Positions 16,669-24,365 of a stretch of DNA of 64,000 nucleotides are shown here, one piece after another (the first letter of the stretch is position 1; every line of letters starts with the position of its first letter). Origin of the DNA: an uncultured Dehalococcoidia bacterium (GTDB taxonomy: Bacteria; Chloroflexota; Dehalococcoidia; Lucifugimonadales; JAAXIE01). The notes beneath the pieces are model-generated. The model did no database searches, had not been told where the DNA came from, and saw only the letters and a list, made by a program, of their open reading frames with translations. The DNA lies in NCBI GenBank assembly GCA_951813255.1, contig OX638353.1, forward strand, positions 1,116,001 through 1,180,000. Reading direction: 5' to 3'. The position numbers and the translations under genes were made by a program.

Positions 16669-17069
16669 CCGATTACGCCATCGATGCTTCCGTTGCCGCT
16701 GAAATCCTTCTGAAGACTCCTCTGGGACAAAGGCTTACTGAGCTAGTCGAAGGGGCGAGCTTGGCGGCGCCCGAACTGCTTGATGCTGAAGTGCTGTCAG
16801 TGTTGCGGAAGGCGGTCTTGGGCGGGCGGCTGGAGGAATCAAGGGCGCGGATGGCCGTTGATGATTTGGCGCAATGGGACGTGGACCGCATCCGCCTCCG
16901 GGACTTGGCCCAGTTGGCTTGGCAGCACTACCAGAACGTCAGCGCGTATGATGCCTTCTACGTTGCCGTGGCTCGTGTTCATGGCGTCCCTCTCTTGACT
17001 GTGGATGGAAGACTCACGAGGGCGCCGGGCTTGGGGATAGAGGTGGAGCGGGTCAGTTCTACGCAGTAG
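16665..17069 (+). CDS. vapC: VapC PIN-domain toxin
   Basis: The 134-residue product begins at a GTG overlapping the antitoxin stop. PIN-domain acidic residues are visible in DYAIDASVAAEILL, ELLDAEVLSVLRKA, SAYDAFYVAVARV and LTVDGRL. PIN toxins are Mg-dependent endoribonucleases that cut tRNA or rRNA when the antitoxin is lost. All four acidic positions seem intact, so the toxin is probably active. Confidence 0.85.
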   Translation: MTDYAIDASVAAEILLKTPLGQRLTELVEGASLAAPELLDAEVLSVLRKAVLGGRLEESRARMAVDDLAQWDVDRIRLRDLAQLAWQHYQNVSAYDAFYVAVARVHGVPLLTVDGRLTRAPGLGIEVERVSSTQ

Positions 17070-17071
17070 GG

Positions 17072-17254
17072 CTAGCGCTCTTCGGGGACGGGGAGTCCGT
17101 CGGCTTCTAGGGCGGCGACATAGCCTGCTATGGCCTCTTTGATATTGTCTACGGTCTCTTGCTTGGTCCGGCCTTGGGAGATGCAACCGGAGAGGCTGGG
17201 GCATTCAGCAATCCAGTAGCCATCTTCACCGGGATAAACGAGCACCTGCCTCAT
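17072..17254 (-). CDS. HicB-family antitoxin, short form
   Basis: The 60-residue product MRQVLVYPGEDGYWIAECPS ... GCISQGRTKQETVDNIKEAI is a textbook HicB N-terminal domain. No HicA lies beside it. The ATG overlaps, as CTATGA, the stop of a short upstream - strand frame (about 40 codons, ending YYESRVLLGDEGSEL) that lacks a clear start and could be the tail of a deleted partner. The gene converges on vapC with a 2-nt gap. Confidence 0.7.
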   Translation of the reverse strand: MRQVLVYPGEDGYWIAECPSLSGCISQGRTKQETVDNIKEAIAGYVAALEADGLPVPEER

Positions 17255-17383
17255 AGTTCTGATCCTTCATCACCGAGAAGGACTCGGCTCTCGTAGTACG
17301 CAACTCTCAGGCCCATGCCCTGCGCGGGGTATTCGCCTAGAGTGGCATCTAGTATAGCAGCGGTCTGCTGCTAGGTAGTCACA

Positions 17384-17392
17384 TGCTATACT
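17384..17392 (+). promoter_or_regulatory. Extended -10 box of the amidohydrolase gene
   Basis: TGCTATACT lies 32 nt before the start codon. The same ACATGCTAT phrase precedes vapB at 16418, so both promoters may descend from one duplicated sequence. No clear -35 is visible. Confidence 0.35.
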
Positions 17393-17424
17393 CCGCCATA
17401 ACTACACCCAAGGAGCGCCCAGCT

Positions 17425-18681
17425 ATGACCACCACCACGCCTGCACCGTACCAATTGATTACCGGGAAGTTGCTGGTGGATGGGCGTGGGGGGAGGGCTG
17501 TGGAGCGGGGGGCGGTGTTGTTGGAGGGGTCGAAGATACGGATGGTGGGGGCGGTGAATGAGGTGGCGGCGCCGGAGGGTGCGCCGGTGGAGGTGCATGA
17601 CTTCCCGGAGGGGACGATCCTGCCGGGGTTGGTGGATGTGCATACGCACCTGAACTATCCGGGGGACGGGACGCATACGGACGATGTGATGGAGGAAGAG
17701 GACGACATCCTGCTGATGCAGTCCATCGTGAACTCGCGGTTGTACTTGGCGAAGGGCGTGACGACGATACGGGACAACGGGGCGAAGAACCACACCACGC
17801 TGTCGCTGAAGAAGGGGATAGCGCGGGGGCTGGCGACGGGGCCGAGGCTGTCGATATGCGTGAACCCGCTGACCATCACCGGGGGCCACATGTGGCAGAT
17901 GGGGGCGGAGGCGGACGGTGTGGACGAGGTGGTGAAGGGGGTGCGGAGGCTGGTGAAGCTGGGGGCGGACTACATCAAGGTGGCGGTCACGGGCGGGACC
18001 ACCAAGACGAGCGACCGGAACAGGGCTGCGTATAATTTGGATGAACTGAAGGCCATCGTGGACGAGTCGCATAAGTTCAACCGCTTGGTGGCTGGGCATG
18101 CTCATGCTACGGCGGGCATTGTGAACTGCTTGGATTCGGGCATTGATATGATCATCCACTGCTCGTGGAACGATGCGGACGGCGGGTCGACGATACGGCC
18201 GGACGTGGTGGAGCGGATAGCGGAGACGGGGTCGTGGGTGAACCCGACGCTGGACCAGGTGTTTGGTGCGCCGCGGGAGAAGCTGCAGGAGAAGGCGGAC
18301 ACCGTGGGGCTGGACGCGGAGGAGCGGGAGAGACTGGATGGGTGGGGAGCGCGAATGGAGGACCGGCTGGGGCAGATAGAGCAGATGGTGAAAGGCGGGG
18401 CGCGGTTCGTCACGGGGACTGATTGCGGGTGGGGGCCTGTGCCGTTTAGCCGGATACACAAGGAGATGGACCTGCTGGTGCAGGGAGGGCTGACGCCGAT
18501 GCAGGCGGTGGTGTCGGCCACTCAGGACGCGGCGGACTCGCTGGGGCTGCTGGATGAGTTGGGGACGCTGGAAGTGGGCAAGGTGGGAGATGTGGCGGTG
18601 TTCAACGGGGAGCCGCACCGGGACGTGAATGATATTGTGAACGTGGCTGGGGTGTTTCATGGCGGGGTGCGGGTAGTTTAG
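17425..18681 (+). CDS. Amidohydrolase family protein (imidazolonepropionase/prolidase-like)
   Basis: The 418-residue product starts after AAGGAG. ITGKLLVDGRGG begins the small beta-sandwich; LPGLVDVHTHLNYPG carries the first metal-binding HxH; VKVAVTGGTT-like KVAVTGG, VAGHAHA and DMIIHCSWNDADG supply further ligands; and TGTDCGWGP holds the catalytic Asp. The C-terminal LDELGTLEVGKVGDVAVFNG closes the sandwich domain. Members hydrolyse amide or cyclic-amide bonds, and the substrate is open. Codons are unusually G-ending (GGG, GTG, CTG), unlike the C-ending genes at 7-10 kb. A fragment of its 5' end lies at 16262. Confidence 0.85.
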   Translation: MTTTTPAPYQLITGKLLVDGRGGRAVERGAVLLEGSKIRMVGAVNEVAAPEGAPVEVHDFPEGTILPGLVDVHTHLNYPGDGTHTDDVMEEEDDILLMQSIVNSRLYLAKGVTTIRDNGAKNHTTLSLKKGIARGLATGPRLSICVNPLTITGGHMWQMGAEADGVDEVVKGVRRLVKLGADYIKVAVTGGTTKTSDRNRAAYNLDELKAIVDESHKFNRLVAGHAHATAGIVNCLDSGIDMIIHCSWNDADGGSTIRPDVVERIAETGSWVNPTLDQVFGAPREKLQEKADTVGLDAEERERLDGWGARMEDRLGQIEQMVKGGARFVTGTDCGWGPVPFSRIHKEMDLLVQGGLTPMQAVVSATQDAADSLGLLDELGTLEVGKVGDVAVFNGEPHRDVNDIVNVAGVFHGGVRVV

Positions 18682-18781
18682 GGGGAATACCCTTCGATTT
18701 CGTGGCGGGTCAACGATACGTCCGTGCTTGGATGCTGCTCACGAGGTGTGGGTGGCTTAGGTGTGGTGGCCCTTCGACTTC

Positions 18782-18841
18782 GTGGCGCGATCAACACTAC
18801 CTCTGCGCTTGGACGCTTGGAGGCAGTGTTGACCGCGCCAC
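18782..18841. repeat. 17-bp inverted repeat with a 26-nt loop
   Basis: GTGGCGCGATCAACACT at 18782-18798 is the near-perfect complement (one mismatch) of 18825-18841. A looser copy of the left arm is at 18701-18716. The right arm runs into a dispersed motif, CCACTTCGCTCAGGGCGAAC at 18838-18857, whose inverted relative is at 2495-2516. These look like small non-autonomous repeats between genes. Confidence 0.55.
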
Positions 18842-18946
18842 TTCGCTCAGGGCGAACGGAGGGTAGACGGGGCATGGGGTTGCTTGTTTTTTTTCGTGCG
18901 GCTTTGGTTGTGTGACAAGAGTTCTGGTGGATGAGGGATCGGTACT

Positions 18947-19615
18947 ATGGCTGAGCTAGGGCGCATTGAGAGGCCGTCTTTGGAGTCGTTTCGTGGGAAG
19001 CGGAAGCTGTTGCTGGTGCCGTTGCTGGCCATGCCGCCGGAGGATGCTGTGGATGGGGTTGCCATCGTTGGCAGGTACTGGGAGCAGGTGCAGACACAGG
19101 TGACGTCGCTGGAGTTGGGCATCGGGTGGGTGCAGCATGTGTACCACGAGACGCTGCCGGTAGGGGGCGAGGACGGATTGCAGATGCTGGAGGCTTCGGG
19201 TGAGATGGGGAGTCACACGCTGGCGCGGACGAAGTGCGCGGCGGGTGCGGTGCTGGAGGAGGCGGAGGATGCTGATACGCTGCTGGAGACGATGGACCTG
19301 CAGCGGTGTCTGATGATGCCGTTTGCGTCGCAGAAGGTGGCGGGACAGTTGCAGCAGTGGCTGGGTGATGCGGTGAGGCGCCGGAACGAGCATTTCATCC
19401 AGCGGATTGATGAGACGCTTGGGCAGGATGAAGTGGGGCTGCTGCTGGTGAACGAACGGCACCAGTTGCAGTTCCCGCAGGATATTGAGGTGTTCTACGT
19501 GGCGCCGCCTGCGCTGGATGAGTACCGGCGATGGGTGGAGGCGTGGATGGCGAAGCAGCGGGCTGCGCAGGCTGAGGCAATGGCGTCGGAAGAGGACTCT
19601 TCGGAGCCCGCCTAG
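18947..19615 (+). CDS. Conserved-looking hypothetical protein
   Basis: A soluble 222-residue protein with GAGG upstream. I do not recognise a named family. The C-terminal part (DEVGLLLVNERHQLQFPQDIEVFYVAPPALDEYRRWVEAW) has the feel of eRF1-like baeRF-type hypothetical proteins common in Chloroflexota, but I cannot confirm it. No membrane segment or signal peptide. It ends 16 nt before the converging dehydrogenase gene. Confidence 0.6.
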   Translation: MAELGRIERPSLESFRGKRKLLLVPLLAMPPEDAVDGVAIVGRYWEQVQTQVTSLELGIGWVQHVYHETLPVGGEDGLQMLEASGEMGSHTLARTKCAAGAVLEEAEDADTLLETMDLQRCLMMPFASQKVAGQLQQWLGDAVRRRNEHFIQRIDETLGQDEVGLLLVNERHQLQFPQDIEVFYVAPPALDEYRRWVEAWMAKQRAAQAEAMASEEDSSEPA

Positions 19616-19631
19616 CCCCAGTAGAGTCGTG

Positions 19632-20618
19632 CTAGCGAGTTTGCTGGCGGGCGGTTTCCAGGGCTTCGGGATTGATCATGCGGATGGGGTTGCCGGAGAG
19701 GTAGCCCGCTATGTCTTCCACAGTTCCATCGTAGAAAGCGCGCATGCCCTCGACGGTGACGTAGCCGAGGTGGGGTGTGAGGAGGGTGTTGTAGAGCTTG
19801 AGGAGGGGGTGGTCTGGTCGGACGGGTTCCTGGTCGTAGACGTCGAGGCCGGCGCCGGCGATGGTGTTGTTCTGGAGGGCGTGTACGAGGGCTGGCTCGT
19901 CGACGATGGGGCCGCGGGAGGTGTTGACGAGGTAGGCGGTGGGCTTCATGGAGGCGAGTTCCTGCTGACCGACCAAGCCGCGGGTGCGGTCGCTGAGTTG
20001 CAGGTGGATGGTCAGGATGTCGGAGTTGGCGAAGAGTTGGTTCTTGCTGACGAGGGTGGCACCGCACTCGGCGGCGCGTTCGGGGGTGAGGTTCTGGCTC
20101 CAGGCGATGACTTCCATGCCAAAGGCGGTGCCGACGGTGGCGACTTGGGAGCCGAGGCGGCCGAGACCCAGGACGCCGAGAACCTTGCCGTTGACGCCCA
20201 CGCCAACGGTGGACTGCCAGCGGCCGGCGCGGAGGGCGGTCTGTTCCTCGGGGATGTAGCGGAGCATGGACAGGATGATGCCCCAAGTGAGTTCGGCGGT
20301 GGGGTAGCCTAGGCCGCCGGTGCCACAGACGAGGATGCCGAGGTCGGTGGCGGCTTGGACGTCGATGGAGGCGTTCCGTGCGCCGGTGGTGACCAGGAGC
20401 TTGAGGTCGGGGAGTTGCTCCAGCAGGGTACGGGGGAAGGCGGTGCGTTCGCGCATGATGGAGACGACTTCGCAGCCTTGGAGGCGAGAGGCGAGCTGGC
20501 GGATGTCGGAGACGTGCTCGTGCAAGGGCACTGTCTCAGTGCCGGCAGGGAGGGCACTCCAGTCGGCGGCTTGAAGGGCGAAATTTGCGTAATCGTCGAG
20601 GATTGCGACTTTGACCAA
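19632..20618 (-). CDS. D-2-hydroxyacid dehydrogenase (NAD-dependent)
   Basis: The 328-residue protein has the split catalytic domain and Rossmann fold of the 2-hydroxyacid dehydrogenase family. Visible are VLGLGRLGSQVATVG (NAD binding), LVNTSRGPIVDEPAL around the catalytic Arg, YDQEPVRPDHPL with the Glu, and LLTPHLGYVT with the catalytic His. It would reduce a 2-keto acid or oxidise a 2-hydroxy acid. The stop of the hydrolase gene upstream lies 12 nt before its start, so the two are probably co-transcribed. Confidence 0.85.
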   Translation of the reverse strand: MVKVAILDDYANFALQAADWSALPAGTETVPLHEHVSDIRQLASRLQGCEVVSIMRERTAFPRTLLEQLPDLKLLVTTGARNASIDVQAATDLGILVCGTGGLGYPTAELTWGIILSMLRYIPEEQTALRAGRWQSTVGVGVNGKVLGVLGLGRLGSQVATVGTAFGMEVIAWSQNLTPERAAECGATLVSKNQLFANSDILTIHLQLSDRTRGLVGQQELASMKPTAYLVNTSRGPIVDEPALVHALQNNTIAGAGLDVYDQEPVRPDHPLLKLYNTLLTPHLGYVTVEGMRAFYDGTVEDIAGYLSGNPIRMINPEALETARQQTR

Positions 20619-20630
20619 GGGTGGCCTCCC

Positions 20631-21593
20631 TTACGTGCTGGCGGCGTCGAAAATCAGGGTGGTGCCGACGGTGTTCTGGACGAAGGCGTCGGGCATGGCT
20701 GCAGCGATGCGCTGGGTAGCGTAGAAGCCGGAGCAGTGCTCAGGGACTACGATCTCGGGGTTGATTTCGACCAAGGCGTCTACTACGGGCTGAATCACTG
20801 GTTCGAAGGCGCGTCCGTTGAGGTGGATGCCGCCTAGGACGCCGTGGATTTTATCGATGCCCGTCTGGCCTTGGATGTGGCGGATGATGTTAATGATGCC
20901 GGCGTGGCCGCAGCCGGTGATGACCACCAAGCCCTTGTCCCTGAGGTTCATGGCCAAGGACTGGTCGTCGTAGACCCACGGGTCGGGCTCCCAATTGCCG
21001 TTGACTTCGGCGTGTTGGCCGGGGAGGCCGGGCTCGAACTCGGTGGTACGCTCGATTTGACCTGAGACAAGCACGCGGCGGTCGATGATGAAGCTGGGGC
21101 CGCGCTCGATTACGAGTTCAATGTTCTCACGCTCTAGGTCGTTGAGGCTGGGAGGAATCATGTTGGTCTCCCGGCCGTCGGGGGCGATGATCTTGCGCTG
21201 GAGGAAGGCGTCGGGATGCAGGATGATGGGCATGCGGGAACTGCCCAGCCTCTTAATCATGCCGAGCATGCCCATGGCGTGATCGGTGTGGCCGTGGCTG
21301 AGGACCAGAGCCTGCACTTCGCCGGGGCGCACATCCATGGCGTCCATGTTGTGGAGGGCACCGTCTTCGGTGACGCCGGTGTCGAAGAGGAAGGTGGTCT
21401 TCTCGTCGCCCGCGGTGATGGTGATGAGCATCGACACGCCGTGCTCAGCTCTCAGAGCTGGCTTCAGGAAGGGGTCGGCATCTCGGACAGCGCGGCGGGC
21501 GATGGCGTTGCCGGGGGTTATGGTGTCGGTGAAGTTGTCCATGAGGCTGAGGACTTCAATCTTGTCCACCGGGGGCAATTCAAGCTCTTGCAT
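20631..21593 (-). CDS. MBL-fold metallo-hydrolase
   Basis: The 320-residue protein has the metallo-beta-lactamase signature LSHGHTDHAMGM, with further metal ligands in VITGCGHAGIIN and near IHLNGRAFEP. Layout and length fit the branch annotated as 7,8-dihydropterin-6-methyl-4-(ribofuranosyl)aminobenzene 5'-phosphate synthase-like hydrolases, though function in bacteria is usually unproved. It precedes the 2-hydroxyacid dehydrogenase gene by 12 nt on the same strand. Confidence 0.8.
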   Translation of the reverse strand: MQELELPPVDKIEVLSLMDNFTDTITPGNAIARRAVRDADPFLKPALRAEHGVSMLITITAGDEKTTFLFDTGVTEDGALHNMDAMDVRPGEVQALVLSHGHTDHAMGMLGMIKRLGSSRMPIILHPDAFLQRKIIAPDGRETNMIPPSLNDLERENIELVIERGPSFIIDRRVLVSGQIERTTEFEPGLPGQHAEVNGNWEPDPWVYDDQSLAMNLRDKGLVVITGCGHAGIINIIRHIQGQTGIDKIHGVLGGIHLNGRAFEPVIQPVVDALVEINPEIVVPEHCSGFYATQRIAAAMPDAFVQNTVGTTLIFDAAST

Positions 21594-21699
21594 CCCGCTT
21601 CCTCCATGGGTGGATTGAGTGTTTGCACACGAGGCAGGCCGCCACGGCAGTCTATACCATCGCCCAGATTGGGGCTACCTGCGGGACGGGTTTCTTCGT

Positions 21700-21728
21700 T
21701 TGACGGTGCCGCGGGCCACAAGTAGAAT
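21700..21728 (+). promoter_or_regulatory. Sigma70-type promoter of the alpha/beta hydrolase gene
   Basis: TTGACG and TAGAAT are separated by 17 nt, close to consensus in sequence and spacing. The start codon lies 54 nt downstream behind a GGGAGGA site, so this message has a leader. Confidence 0.65.
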
Positions 21729-21782
21729 CGGCCCAAGTTCCCGCTAGCTGAAAGCGGCCCAAACCGACTTCGGGAGGATGCC

Positions 21783-22649
21783 ATGGCAACGGCTCTGATT
21801 AACGGATGCAATATCTGGTACGAGATGGCCGGGTCGGGCCAAGCTATCATCTTTACTCCAGGAGGACGGTCGCCAGGCAGCATGATGCGGACGATCGCGG
21901 ACGAGATGTCCTGCAGTTACCGCACGGTGATACATGATCGGCGGAACTGCGGAGCTTCAGACGTGGTCATAGCTGGCGAGGGTTCGGACCAGGAGATATG
22001 GGCTGACGACATGGCGGAGATGATCCGCCAATTGGACCTCGGACCTGCTTACCTGAGCGGTTGGTCATCGGGCTGCCGTCTCTCGATTCTCACGGCCATC
22101 CGATATCCGGAGTTGGTGAAGGGGTTGCTGCTGGGTTGGGTGACTGGTGGGGCCACTGCTGCGGAGCGACTGGCGTACCAGTATTACGGGCAGTTTATCG
22201 AGGCGGCTGAGGCCGGAGGCATGGAGGCGGTGGCGGCTACGGAGTTCTTTGCAGAGCGGATTACCGAGAACTCCAGCAATCGACAGCGATTGCTGAGCAT
22301 GGATACTGGCGAGTTCATCTCGGTGATGAGCCGGTGGAGCACTTTCTTCACTGAAGGGGCACACCTGCCGGTAATCGGCGCCACGGAAGAGGAGTTGGGA
22401 GCTATTCGGGTTCCCACCTGTATCGTGGCAGGCAACGATGAGGTGCACACGCTGACAGCTGCGCAGAACCTGCACAGGCTGTTGCCCCAGTCGGAGTTCC
22501 ATGATCCTCCGATATCGGTGGAGGAGTGGGAGCGGTTGTGGGTGGGGCCTGCCGAAGATCTGGCGCGAGTACGGGCAGAGCGGGCGGCGCCCATCTTCAA
22601 GGAGTTCCTGCAGCGGGTGGAGGTAGCGGAGCCTGTGCCGGGGAATTAG
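21783..22649 (+). CDS. Alpha/beta-fold hydrolase
   Basis: The 288-residue product has GGRSPGSMM at the oxyanion-hole position, the nucleophile elbow GWSSGC (about residue 103), a candidate acid in IVAGNDEVHT, and a late His in SEFHDPP. The substrate is not predictable. It is preceded by a good promoter and a GGGAGGA site and followed by the EVE genes on the same strand. Confidence 0.8.
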   Translation: MATALINGCNIWYEMAGSGQAIIFTPGGRSPGSMMRTIADEMSCSYRTVIHDRRNCGASDVVIAGEGSDQEIWADDMAEMIRQLDLGPAYLSGWSSGCRLSILTAIRYPELVKGLLLGWVTGGATAAERLAYQYYGQFIEAAEAGGMEAVAATEFFAERITENSSNRQRLLSMDTGEFISVMSRWSTFFTEGAHLPVIGATEEELGAIRVPTCIVAGNDEVHTLTAAQNLHRLLPQSEFHDPPISVEEWERLWVGPAEDLARVRAERAAPIFKEFLQRVEVAEPVPGN

Positions 22650-22700
22650 TCATCCAATAGCCCCAGCGAGGTAATAGCATACGAGCGAAGGCAGGCCCCG

Positions 22701-23132
22701 ATGCCGCGATATTGGTTGTTCAAATCAAACCCTAGCACATTCTCTTTCGACGACTTGGTGAACCACAAAAAGACCGGGATCACTGATTGGAATCTTGTGC
22801 GGAACTCCGAAGCGCAGGGCCGGCTGCGGGACCAAATCGAGAGGGGCGATGGAGTCCTCATCTACCATAGCAGCACCAACCCGTTGGCGGTCGTAGGTAC
22901 CGCCGTCGTGGTGCGGGAGGCCTATCCCGACCCCGACGATCCCAAGTGGTCCGTGGTGGACATAAGGGCTTGGGAACGTCTTTCTCAGCCCGTGACTCTG
23001 GAGAGCATTAGAGTGACTCCCACCTTAGCGGGGATGGAACTGTTACATCGCGATCAACTATCGGTGCAGTCCATATCTGTACATGAATGGCGGATTATCC
23101 GCGAGATGGGCTGTGCGGAGCCTCTGAGTTAA
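22701..23132 (+). CDS. EVE-domain protein, divergent copy A
   Basis: The 143-residue protein starts MPRYWLFKSNPSTFSFDDLV and keeps the fold pattern GDGVLIYHSS, VVGTAVVVREAY, ERLSQPVTLE. EVE domains are PUA/YTH-like folds that bind modified bases in DNA or RNA and often accompany modification-dependent restriction systems. Compared with copy B, the (G)VRNFQAR stretch has become LVRNSEAQ and about 14 residues are missing before the W-x-x-VDI strand. This copy may have changed or lost ligand binding. Confidence 0.8.
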   Translation: MPRYWLFKSNPSTFSFDDLVNHKKTGITDWNLVRNSEAQGRLRDQIERGDGVLIYHSSTNPLAVVGTAVVVREAYPDPDDPKWSVVDIRAWERLSQPVTLESIRVTPTLAGMELLHRDQLSVQSISVHEWRIIREMGCAEPLS

Positions 23133-23218
23133 CTATCCTGTGCATAGGGGCCCTACAACACCTGCGGATAATCCGCTCGGAGGGTCAACTGGGCCATCAT
23201 TGCAGGAGGACAATCGCG

Positions 23219-23692
23219 ATGCCACGGTACTGGTTGTTCAAATCGGAGCCCACTGCCTACTCCTTTGACGACTTGGTGAGCGATGGCGTGGCCGAGTGGG
23301 ATGGAGTGCGCAACTTTCAGGCGCGCAACCTGCTGCGTGATGAAATCAAGGAGGGGGACGGGGTCCTCTTCTACCACAGCAGCGCGAAGCCCATGGCGGT
23401 CATAGGCACGGCAGTGGTGGTGCGTGATGGTTACCCCGACGCCACTGCTGCGGACCCGAATTCATTGCATCCGGACCTGAAGCACACGGCTGAGAACCCC
23501 ATCTGGTACATGGTGGACATAAGCGCAAGGGAGCGCTTCTCACAGCCGGTGACGCTGGCGACCGTCAAAGATACGCCGACGTTGGCAGGGATGATGCTGG
23601 TGCGCCGAGGGGCGCGGCTCTCGGTGCAGCCTGTCACGGAAGAGGAGTGGGGGATCATCCGGGAGATGGGCGGCCCGGAGCCTCTGAATTGA
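23219..23692 (+). CDS. EVE-domain protein, canonical copy B
   Basis: The 157-residue protein starts after AGGAGGA; the longer upstream frame is not protein-like. It has the standard EVE pattern: YWLFKSEPTAYSFDDL, EWDGVRNFQARNLLRDE, GDGVLFYHSSAKPMAVIGTA, NPIWYMVDIS and EEEWGIIREMG. It binds a modified nucleobase, by family knowledge. It is a tandem duplicate of copy A and the better template for the C-terminal fragment at 24256. Confidence 0.9.
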   Translation: MPRYWLFKSEPTAYSFDDLVSDGVAEWDGVRNFQARNLLRDEIKEGDGVLFYHSSAKPMAVIGTAVVVRDGYPDATAADPNSLHPDLKHTAENPIWYMVDISARERFSQPVTLATVKDTPTLAGMMLVRRGARLSVQPVTEEEWGIIREMGGPEPLN

Positions 23693-23803
23693 CTGAGACA
23701 CATAGCAGTGGAGATTGGGAATGTCCCGGTCTCTTATGCATGAAGCATCCAGTTGGATCTAGTAACTTGTGCCCCTGCCAAATGGGAAATGAAGGAGATT
23801 GCC

Positions 23804-24196
23804 ATGCCCGCCGCTCGCGGACCCTTGGATGTCAACACCGTCCCCGAGCCGCCGTTCTTGGAGCGGGACGGACTGAAGTTGAGCCATAGCATGGTAGGCA
23901 AGGAGTTTTCAGGTGACTTGGTGGGTACCTCGGAAGCAAGGATGATAGCCTCCTTCACAGGCACTCCCGGTTCAGCAGGTTACGTGGCAATTGAACACTT
24001 CACGGGCTCGTTGAGCGGGAAAACGGGCTCCTTCGTGCTGCAACACAGCGGGATAATGAACAGGGGTGACGCTAAGCTTATGGTCATGGTCGTGCCGGAC
24101 TCTGGTACTGGAGAGTTGGTCGGCATCTCGGGCACATTAGAGATTGACAACGACGATGGTCAGCACTCTTACGTCCTCGAGTACGACTTCGCCTGA
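23804..24196 (+). CDS. DUF3224 family protein
   Basis: The 130-residue product starts after GAAGGAGA. It follows the DUF3224 beta-barrel pattern, with EFSGDLVGTSEARMI, YVAIEHFTGSLSGKTGSFVLQHSG and GTGELVGISGTLEI. Such single-domain allene-oxide-cyclase-like barrels are widespread and functionally uncharacterised. It lies between the intact EVE pair and an EVE fragment, as if inserted into an EVE array. Confidence 0.8.
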   Translation: MPAARGPLDVNTVPEPPFLERDGLKLSHSMVGKEFSGDLVGTSEARMIASFTGTPGSAGYVAIEHFTGSLSGKTGSFVLQHSGIMNRGDAKLMVMVVPDSGTGELVGISGTLEIDNDDGQHSYVLEYDFA

Positions 24197-24255
24197 GCCT
24201 GCTAGCTGGGGCGGTGTTGAAGGAGAGGGAAGAGACCAACGCTCGACCTTGGCGG

Positions 24256-24365
24256 CGTCTGGCAACCTAGCTGGGTATCGTAGGCCGCGTCCTTCGGCAA
24301 AGCCTGTCGCGGAAGGCGAATGGTGGGTCATCCGGGAGATGGATGAGCAGAGCCCATTGGGCTAG
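24256..24365 (+). pseudogene. C-terminal fragment of a third EVE gene
   Basis: The frame ends PVAEGEWWVIREMDEQSPLG, matching the end of copy B (PVTEEEWGIIREMGGPEPLN), and the DNA around TCATCCGGGAGATGG is also shared. Upstream of about 24256 the similarity disappears. Its TAG overlaps the converging gene's stop as a shared CTAG. Confidence 0.6.

Noticed and set aside
19485..20312. Long + strand frame over the 2-hydroxyacid dehydrogenase gene
   Set aside because: Gly/Val-rich antisense shadow caused by G-ending codon bias; the - strand frame has all family motifs.
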